Origin: an archaeon | Lineage (GTDB): Archaea; Asgardarchaeota; Hermodarchaeia; Hermodarchaeales; Hermodarchaeaceae | DNA: 5,454 bases | NCBI GenBank assembly: GCA_016550395.1 | Contig: JABXGY010000299.1 | Location: forward strand, 1-5,454 | Direction: 5' to 3' | Shown: one piece after another, positions 1-4,654 of the stretch | Layout: the number at the start of each line of letters is the position of its first letter | Position numbering within the stretch: the stretch's first letter is position 1 | The notes under the pieces: model-generated | What the model was told of the DNA's origin: nothing | Databases searched by the model: none | The model's input: only the letters and a program-made list of their open reading frames with translations | Translations under genes and position numbers: made by a program

Positions 1-319
1 AAGCAAGCAAAACTTCTTCTTTCAAGGTGGAGGCAAATAGTTGGTGGAGTGGATTCTGAAAAATTAGCCCAATACTGCGGGCTAGCTGGGAAACAGGTTG
101 TTTATGGATATTTTGCTGTCCAAGATGTATCGTTCCAGAATCAGGAGAAAGCAATCCCATGAGCTGGAGTAATAATGTTGATTTTCCTGATCCATTAGCT
201 CCCATTAACGCGACAATTTCGCCTGGATGCAACGAATAGGTCAGATTCTGAAGTGCTGGTCTTGGAGTCGATTGTTCTTCGACTCGTGGATAAGTAAAGG
301 TGAGGTTGCGTATTTTCAA
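1..319 (-). CDS. ECF-type ABC transporter ATPase, second ATPase of the locus (partial, N-terminal part)
   Basis: This is the N-terminal 106 residues of an ABC ATPase whose remainder lies beyond the left edge. The protein begins MKIRNLTFTYP, carries an A-loop tyrosine at residue 10, a Walker A motif GANGSGKST at residues 40-48 and a Q-loop in LIFQNP (Q88). It then continues into the QLFASTLKEEV stretch typical of EcfA/CbiO-type ATPases. The start is inferred as TTG at 317-319. The frame is closed by the TAA of the preceding ATPase only two codons upstream, there is no ATG or GTG nearby, and no Shine-Dalgarno is visible. It would form the ATPase pair of an ECF transporter with the gene at 323-1141, powering the S component encoded upstream. 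It is in the same frame as that gene with only TAA-TTA between them, so it may be the second half of a split YkoD-like double ATPase. Family call is firm; start and substrate are inferred. Confidence 0.88.
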   Translation of the reverse strand, partial: MKIRNLTFTYPRVEEQSTPRPALQNLTYSLHPGEIVALMGANGSGKSTLLLQLMGLLSPDSGTIHLGQQNIHKQPVSQLARSIGLIFQNPLHQLFASTLKEEVLLA

Positions 320-322
320 TAA

Positions 323-1141
323 TTACAGTTCTCGAAGAGCTCTGGAAGGAACTAGCTCTGAATATGATGATGGCTGGAAGGCAACCCCCAAATCTGATAA
401 AGTCTTGGGCAAGGTCGAAAGCTGGTCAGGCCTTCCATCGTAACTGATGTGCCCTTCATTCATAAGTAGGATACGAGACGCCAGGGCTAGAAATGGTTGG
501 ATTCGGTGTTCAATTACTAGAATCGTTGAACCTTGTTTGTGCAGATCTTGAAGAGTCTTGATAACCTCATTTGTAGTCTGGGGATCAAGTCTCGCTGTGG
601 GTTCATCGAATACGATGACTGGGGATTGGAGAGCCACAAACGAAGCGATTACGACCTTCTGTTTTTCTCCCCCAGAGAGAGTGTGGGTGCTCCGGTTCCG
701 AAGATTTTCACCATTGACAGCTTTTAATGCCGATTCAATTTGAGGTTTAATCGCTTCTGATGGATACTGGAAGTTTTCTAGACCAAACGCAACTTCATTC
801 ATGACATTGAGCGTTACGAGTTGGCTGTCGGGATCTTGTTGAATGAGGCTAATTGATCGGGCGAGATCACGGATTGAGTGCGATTTAGTTTCCTGCTCTA
901 GAACGCGGATGGTTCCCTGTAAATTGCCCGGATATTCATGGGGAATAAAACCAGTGAGACAACGAGCCAAAGTGCTTTTTCCACTCCCACTAGGCCCTGT
1001 TATGATGACGAACTCTCCTGGGTGAATTTTCAGATTAACTTCCTTGAGTGCAGGAGTATCGATTCCATCATAGGTATAGGTTAGATTGGAGATTTGAATG
1101 ACGGGAGGTGTATAGGTGGTATGGTTGCTAGGTGATGACAA
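323..1141 (-). CDS. ECF-type ABC transporter ATPase (EcfA/YkoD N-half-like)
   Basis: A complete cytoplasmic ABC ATPase of 272 residues from the chosen TTG start. Counting from that start, Walker A GPSGSGKST is at about 49-57, the Q-loop in SLIQQDP near 101, the signature LSGGEKQK at 155-162, Walker B VIVFDEPT at 175-182 and the H-loop EHR with His212. All catalytic motifs are intact. The QQDPDSQLVTLNV stretch after the Q-loop is typical of ATPases of ECF (energy-coupling factor) vitamin transporters. The longest possible start (TTG at 1187-1189) would overlap the upstream gene by 62 nt. The TTG at 1139-1141 overlaps it by only 14 nt and has AGAAGG nine bases upstream, so I prefer it. The gene follows the S-component gene and precedes a second ATPase, the order of ykoE-ykoD in the HMP/thiamine-related family. 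It ends in TAA, with the next ATPase in the same frame. The substrate is not determined by this gene. Confidence 0.9.
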   Translation of the reverse strand: MSSPSNHTTYTPPVIQISNLTYTYDGIDTPALKEVNLKIHPGEFVIITGPSGSGKSTLARCLTGFIPHEYPGNLQGTIRVLEQETKSHSIRDLARSISLIQQDPDSQLVTLNVMNEVAFGLENFQYPSEAIKPQIESALKAVNGENLRNRSTHTLSGGEKQKVVIASFVALQSPVIVFDEPTARLDPQTTNEVIKTLQDLHKQGSTILVIEHRIQPFLALASRILLMNEGHISYDGRPDQLSTLPKTLSDLGVAFQPSSYSELVPSRALREL

Positions 1142-2183
1142 GGCTGACGACCTTCTGAATCCAAAACCACCCGGGATAATTCTTTGCAATTAGCCGTAAA
1201 CCACCATCGACGACGAGGATTATTTCGTAGTCAGTTAATACGTCTTCGAGGGAAAATGTGGCACTATACCCATCTGAGGACACTACCTGAAGCAGCGTTG
1301 CAGACTCCAAAGGTTGGGCATCGGTGAGGATGGCGACTAATGGAATTCCGGTATAATTCTGGGGAGGAATATGCGTAACGGAACCAATGAGTTCAGCTTC
1401 GATGGTAATTTCATAATCTGCATAGGTGAAGTAGGTAAATCCGAATGGTTGCGCTACCTGTCCGACAACCTCACAACCAAGAGGATCAAGCACGGGTCGC
1501 CACACAAAGACAGCATAGAGACTAGCCCCAAAAGCGATAACAATGAGAAAAATCAGAGCTGAAAGGCGATAAGGACCAAGACGCCGCCAGACAGACCCCT
1601 TTGATGCCAGAGTAGGTCCTTTACCAACTGAACGATATACATTGGATTCCGATACAAGATGTGTGGTTGCGTGGCCGAAATAGCCCCCGAAAATAATGCC
1701 TGATGAAAATGCTAGGATCACCAGTAGGGAAAGGAAAATCAGAGGAGCACCGGAAAAAAAGAAGAGTTGAAAGACGATGACATTGGAAGCCGCAGCGAAA
1801 CCTGCGATAATTGACCAGAAAGGTAGGAAATCCCGTTGGCCAATTGCATAGAAGCCGACATCAATGATCAGGCCTTGAATGAGACTGACTAATACAACGA
1901 TGATTCCATGAGTGCTTCCCGTGAAGAATTCAACGAATCCCTTGAGAAGACCAGTTGCGGTGGCCACCCCTGCTTTTCGGATTAAGCCTGCTGCTAAAAT
2001 GATCCAAAATACATGTAATCCGCTAAGAAACTGGCCAGCACCGAAGGGTGTTCCAATGGCCGTGTTCAAGAGGAGCCCAAGATAACCAACAAAGGTACTC
2101 AAAGCTCCGCCTAGCGCACTAAGAACAGCAATTGTGACAAGGTCACGGGTTGTGAAGTAATAGGTGGTAGCAGGGCTATTCAT
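1128..2183 (-). CDS. YkoE-like ECF transporter S component fused to a C-terminal extracytoplasmic SUOX-like domain
   Basis: A 351-residue membrane protein. Residues about 12-178 form a multi-pass hydrophobic domain resembling YkoE, the substrate-binding (S) component of an ECF transporter linked to hydroxymethylpyrimidine/thiamine uptake. Shared features are an N-terminal TTRDLVTIAVLSALGGAL-type helix, FGAGQFLSGLHVFWIILAA, and an EFFTGSTHG-type loop followed by another long helix. YkoE itself is near 200 residues, so this protein is much longer. A basic stretch at 179-205 (cytoplasmic by the positive-inside rule) leads to an extra helix at about 206-227. A domain of about 120 residues follows and is predicted to be outside the cell. 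That domain has NYTGIPL at 276-282, DGY at 304-306 and WIQKV at 341-345. These match the repeats of the neighbouring secreted protein and resemble the sulfite-oxidase molybdopterin fold; one N-glycosylation sequon (N276) fits an outside location. The ATG has GGTGA four bases upstream. Transporter class is fairly sure, substrate is not. Confidence 0.8.
   Translation of the reverse strand: MNSPATTYYFTTRDLVTIAVLSALGGALSTFVGYLGLLLNTAIGTPFGAGQFLSGLHVFWIILAAGLIRKAGVATATGLLKGFVEFFTGSTHGIIVVLVSLIQGLIIDVGFYAIGQRDFLPFWSIIAGFAAASNVIVFQLFFFSGAPLIFLSLLVILAFSSGIIFGGYFGHATTHLVSESNVYRSVGKGPTLASKGSVWRRLGPYRLSALIFLIVIAFGASLYAVFVWRPVLDPLGCEVVGQVAQPFGFTYFTYADYEITIEAELIGSVTHIPPQNYTGIPLVAILTDAQPLESATLLQVVSSDGYSATFSLEDVLTDYEIILVVDGGLRLIAKNYPGWFWIQKVVSLVIT
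1151..1156 (-). promoter_or_regulatory. Shine-Dalgarno-like AGAAGG for the ATPase TTG start
   Basis: AGAAGG on the minus strand lies nine bases before the TTG at 1139-1141, inside the end of the upstream coding region. It supports the internal TTG as the true ATPase start, with translational coupling to the S-component gene, which stops at 1128-1130. The match to GGAGG is partial. Confidence 0.4.
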
Positions 2184-2187
2184 TTCT

Positions 2188-2192
2188 TCACC
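2188..2192 (-). promoter_or_regulatory. Shine-Dalgarno GGTGA for the S-component gene
   Basis: GGTGA, a perfect match to part of the archaeal GGAGGTGAT consensus, lies four bases before the ATG at 2181-2183 in the 21-nt gap after the secreted-protein gene. It fixes the S-component start and is the clearest ribosome binding site in the operon. Confidence 0.65.
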
Positions 2193-2204
2193 ATGATAAT
2201 TGGA

Positions 2205-3311
2205 TTATAGAGGAAAGCTATCCCGAATGATTTCAATAGTAATGACATTTCGCACCCAACGAGCCCCAGCACTCCCAAAAAACCAGGTTGGTTCAGTTGT
2301 TTGACTAGCGTCATCGTTACTGTAGGTTCCATCAGGAGTTAAGAAGGCGATCATTGGGCCATCAGCCCAAGCAGTAACCATTGTCCCATTAAAGACATAA
2401 GCTAAGATAAGATCGCCCTGGTAGTTATACACTGTCTCATTTGGATATAGATTATAATAGGCAAAAGCTTGCGTCCAATCAAGAGCAGTTACATTGACAA
2501 TATCATCATTATCAATAGTTGTAATCAGTTCAACGATTGTAGAAAGAGGAACACCTTGATAGGTACCATTTCCAGGCCAATTACCCATCTTGTTTTGGTA
2601 TCCAGCAAATCCTTCGATATTGTTCATCAAGGCTAAGTCTAACAAGTAGACATCCTGTTCAGCATCACCATCAATAACAGTGAAGTGAAATGATCCACCA
2701 ATATAGACATCATGTAGTACTTCAATCGTGGCTACATTACGAACCCAACGAGCCCCAGCGCTACCGGAGAACCAGGCAGGGTGGGTAGTGGAGTTCGCAT
2801 CATCATTACTATAAGCGCTGTCACTAGGGAGGAAGACTGTTCGAGGTCCATCTCCCCATTCAGTTGGGGTAGTTCCATTATATGAATGCGCGAGAACCAA
2901 GTTCCCTTGAAGTTCGGAAATGGAAGTATTAGGATAGAGATTATAGTAGGCATAATATTGGTAATAACCATCAGATGCATTGACTCGAATAACATCGTTA
3001 CTATCCATTCCCCCAACAAGTTCGACAATGGTGGCTAGTGAAACGCCAATGTAGGTTCCGGTTCCACGCCAGTTGTTAAAGCGGTTCTGATAGGCAGAAT
3101 CGCCTTGATTGGGTGAGATTGATGAGAGAAAAGTGAAATTTAGATTAATAGTGACATCCCCGTTTATGACGCGAACATCTACTTCACCTGAAGGGGGATT
3201 CTGATGCTGTGGGACAAATAAGGAGAATGATGCAAGAACACCAGCTGTAATGATAATTGCTGTCAAAACCATAACTAAACCAAGTTTTAGGCCGTTTGAA
3301 GTCTGGGACAA
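2205..3311 (-). CDS. secreted N-anchored protein with two tandem SUOX-like domains; putative extracellular capture protein for the ECF transporter
   Basis: A 368-residue exported protein of no named family that I recognise with certainty. It has a short polar N-terminus with Lys9, a hydrophobic segment at about 11-33 acting as signal peptide or membrane anchor, and then two homologous domains (about 43-200 and 206-363). Shared blocks include [TY]-x-G-V-x-L near 87-92 and 251-256, AYYNLYP at 121-127 and 284-290, YSNDDA at 167-172 and 330-335, and GSAGARWVRN at 183-192 and 346-355. The order of Y-x-G-V-x-L, DGY, LVLA-x-x-[YF]-NG, a DGP strand and W-V-R-N-V resembles the sulfite-oxidase-type molybdopterin-binding fold. 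There is no cysteine in the protein, so the usual Moco thiolate ligand is missing and a binding role is more likely than catalysis. Nine N-x-S/T sequons point to a glycosylated surface protein. The start is TTG; an in-frame TGA lies three codons upstream, so this is the longest start. It sits 21 nt before the S-component gene. Confidence 0.75.
   Translation of the reverse strand: MSQTSNGLKLGLVMVLTAIIITAGVLASFSLFVPQHQNPPSGEVDVRVINGDVTINLNFTFLSSISPNQGDSAYQNRFNNWRGTGTYIGVSLATIVELVGGMDSNDVIRVNASDGYYQYYAYYNLYPNTSISELQGNLVLAHSYNGTTPTEWGDGPRTVFLPSDSAYSNDDANSTTHPAWFSGSAGARWVRNVATIEVLHDVYIGGSFHFTVIDGDAEQDVYLLDLALMNNIEGFAGYQNKMGNWPGNGTYQGVPLSTIVELITTIDNDDIVNVTALDWTQAFAYYNLYPNETVYNYQGDLILAYVFNGTMVTAWADGPMIAFLTPDGTYSNDDASQTTEPTWFFGSAGARWVRNVITIEIIRDSFPL
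2223..2696 (-). repeat. second tandem domain copy in the secreted protein
   Basis: This segment codes for residues about 206-363, the second copy of the domain. It keeps TYQGVPL, AYYNLYP, the NG-x-x-x-x-W-x-DGP block and GSAGARWVRN. The DGY of copy one is replaced by LDW (277-279), so the two copies may not bind identically. Confidence 0.85.
2712..3185 (-). repeat. first tandem domain copy in the secreted protein
   Basis: This segment codes for residues about 43-200 and is homologous to the next copy. The distance between the GSAGARWVRN blocks is exactly 489 nt (163 codons), and in the N-terminal blocks the offset is 164 codons, so the copies differ by about one codon of indel. The third block is also conserved at the DNA level (2736-2765 against 2247-2276). 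This copy retains the DGY motif (114-116). Confidence 0.85.
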
Positions 3312-3348
3312 GGAAATTCACATCTATATTTCGGAATAACTCTTTGAT

Positions 3349-3370
3349 GATATGCACACCTATGCATATC
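3349..3370. promoter_or_regulatory. perfect 8-bp-arm dyad upstream of the secreted-protein/ECF operon
   Basis: GATATGCA and TGCATATC form a perfect inverted repeat with a six-base spacer, ending 37 bases before the TTG start at 3311. It could be an operator for a dimeric repressor or, if transcribed, an RNA hairpin in the leader. The gap from 3312 to 3455 also holds a weaker dyad, CTTAC-GCT-GTAAG (3387-3399). No TPP-riboswitch core was recognised. Confidence 0.5.
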
Positions 3371-3410
3371 CAACTTGCCCTTAAGCCTTACGCTGTAAGA
3401 ACACCAATAT

Positions 3411-3416
3411 TAAAAA
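3411..3416 (-). terminator. possible oligo-T terminator after the DUF389 gene
   Basis: On the minus strand a run of five T's (within CCTATTTTTAATATT) lies about 40 nt after the DUF389 stop codon. Archaeal transcripts often end at such oligo-T stretches without a strong hairpin. The same AT-rich tract could instead be the TATA region of the downstream operon, so this call is weak. Confidence 0.25.
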
Positions 3417-3455
3417 TAGGAGAGAAGACACCGACTCTGAAGAGCACTTCGAGTG

Positions 3456-4478
3456 TTAACTTCGTCGGTGCCAAAGTTCTTCACGACGTTTCTTTTCTAA
3501 TTGAGGGAGGTCATGCCAGAAGATGGATTTGCTCTTTATGGGTGCGACTCGCTTGAGGACAAAGACTAACATTGCTACAATGTTGATGAACAGAATGTTG
3601 ACAAGAACTAAGATAAAACTGATCCCGGCAATGCCTAAGTGCAAGGGTACATTGACTGCACTACCAAAATAGATGGGTCCCATTAATGCATAGATTAGAT
3701 TCATGCCTGCGTTGACGGCTGGTGGCATTAATGAAGCAGCAATAGCGACTCCAACTAAACTGCTGATTTCTCCACGGGTCACAGCTAGGGCAACACCAGC
3801 ACCGGAAGCAGCGGCAACAATGATGCCGACAACGACTCCGATGGCTAAACCACGGGAAATCATCTCTGGCGTTGGCCATCCTGGTAAGATAGGATAGAGA
3901 ATTGGTGCATAGGGCATAAGGAATGCGCCCATGATAATCCCCATTACCACAGCGATTAAGAGACCATAGACTTCATTTTTAATTCCTGTTAACACTAATC
4001 TGCGATCCTTGATTATAGCTCCAAGACTAAGACCGAGAATTGGTCCCATGAGTGGAGCGAGAAGCATACTGGCAACAATGAACACAGGGCTGCTGGTGGC
4101 TAATCCAATTGCGGCAATTATGCATGAGACGACAAGAAGTGCGAGGAAGTCAAACGATAAACGGGTTCCCGCAGCAATTTTCCCATAGATTTCCTCAACA
4201 GAAAGTCGCTCAGTGGGAGTGATTTTTTCAACCTCAGTTTCCATAGGTTTACTAGCTTCAACAGGTAAAACGTCGATGATTCCATAATGAACACCGACAC
4301 CGATGGTTTCAAGATCTGTGAGGATTTTTTGGCTTTTTCCGGGTGCAACACGGAAGATGAGCATAAAACCAGGAGCCGTATGAATTTTTGCGATATTACG
4401 CACTTGAGCTTTTTCTTCTAAAAACTCCATGACTTGTCCGACTTTTTCTTCAGGTAATGTGATCTGAAATTGACGCAT
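3456..4478 (-). CDS. DUF389 (TIGR00341-type) multi-pass membrane protein
   Basis: A 340-residue membrane protein of the DUF389 family, whose function is not established. The first ~75 residues (starting MRQFQITLP) look like a small soluble alpha/beta, ferredoxin-like domain. A polar linker follows, then about six membrane segments near 111-131, 133-156, 171-190, 209-230, 240-265 and 282-309, and a short basic tail. The family-typical stretch with SSPVFIVASMLLAPLMGPILGLSLG is at about 129-153, and GVAIAASLMPPAVNAG is near 243-258. Length and domain order are normal for archaeal members. I chose the second ATG (4476-4478) because GGGGG lies seven bases upstream and family members begin with this MR-x-x-Q-type sequence. 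The ATG at 4494-4496 would add six residues and has only a poorly spaced GGGGGG. It is 144 bp from the ECF operon and may be transcribed separately. Nothing in the sequence links its job to either neighbour. Confidence 0.88.
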   Translation of the reverse strand: MRQFQITLPEEKVGQVMEFLEEKAQVRNIAKIHTAPGFMLIFRVAPGKSQKILTDLETIGVGVHYGIIDVLPVEASKPMETEVEKITPTERLSVEEIYGKIAAGTRLSFDFLALLVVSCIIAAIGLATSSPVFIVASMLLAPLMGPILGLSLGAIIKDRRLVLTGIKNEVYGLLIAVVMGIIMGAFLMPYAPILYPILPGWPTPEMISRGLAIGVVVGIIVAAASGAGVALAVTRGEISSLVGVAIAASLMPPAVNAGMNLIYALMGPIYFGSAVNVPLHLGIAGISFILVLVNILFINIVAMLVFVLKRVAPIKSKSIFWHDLPQLEKKRREELWHRRS

Positions 4479-4485
4479 GTTAGTT

Positions 4486-4490
4486 CCCCC
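4486..4490 (-). promoter_or_regulatory. G-rich ribosome binding site deciding the DUF389 start
   Basis: GGGGG on the minus strand lies seven bases before the ATG at 4476-4478 and can pair with the CCUCC of 16S rRNA through one wobble. Its spacing favours the second ATG over the one at 4494-4496. Confidence 0.4.
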
Positions 4491-4528
4491 ACTCATATGA
4501 GAGCGGTTACCCCCCTCATAATAACTGC

Positions 4529-4536
4529 GTATAAGG
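4529..4536 (-). promoter_or_regulatory. candidate TATA box for the DUF389 gene
   Basis: CCTTATAC on the minus strand is a TATA-like element. Transcription starting about 25 bases downstream would begin near 4505, giving a leader of about 30 nt to the ATG at 4478. There is no clear purine-rich BRE, so this is a position-based inference. Confidence 0.25.
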
Positions 4537-4604
4537 CTTACGATTTCAATAAAAATTATCAGAATAAGTGCAAGAAATTAGGAACGGCAGAACGCTTAAT
4601 TAGC

Positions 4605-4629
4605 TGATATACCGTATTGCGTCATATCA
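4605..4629 (+). promoter_or_regulatory. candidate fwdA promoter with overlapping TGATAT/ATATCA dyad
   Basis: GATATACC (4606-4613) is a TATA-like element about 45 bases before the fwdA ATG, predicting a start near 4633 and a leader of about 20 nt; TTAATTA at 4596-4602 is an alternative. TGATAT (4605-4610) and ATATCA (4624-4629) form a 6-bp inverted repeat over this site, which could be an operator. The leader has only a weak GGTAG as a ribosome binding site. Confidence 0.3.
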
Positions 4630-4654
4630 CCCCATTGCAGCGGTAGTAATCATC

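Noticed and set aside
323..325. Recoding of the stop codon between the ATPases, as for pyrrolysine
   Set aside because: Pyrrolysine uses TAG and the codon here is TAA. Ordinary termination with reinitiation, or a split gene, is simpler.
329..343. Small hairpin (AGCTCT-TCG-AGAACT on the minus strand) just before the ATPase stop
   Set aside because: It is short, contains a mismatch and lies within coding sequence upstream of the stop, where readthrough-promoting structures are not expected.
2205..3311. Functional sulfite-oxidase-type molybdoenzyme
   Set aside because: There is no cysteine in the protein and no recognisable substrate-site arginine/cysteine context, so only a fold-level resemblance can be supported.
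3312..3455. Thiamine (TPP) riboswitch, expected for a YkoE-type operon
   Set aside because: The conserved CUGAGA and ACC-x-GAUC-type core elements were not found in the minus-strand leader; only simple dyads are present.
3296..3556. Plus-strand open frame across the gap between the DUF389 and secreted-protein genes
   Set aside because: It overlaps the ends of two well-supported minus-strand genes, its product has no recognisable domain or coherent composition, and no ribosome binding site is evident.
4503..4528. Imperfect inverted repeat GCGGTTA / TAACTGC upstream of the DUF389 gene
   Set aside because: The arms are seven bases with a mismatch around a G-rich loop, too weak to call an operator.
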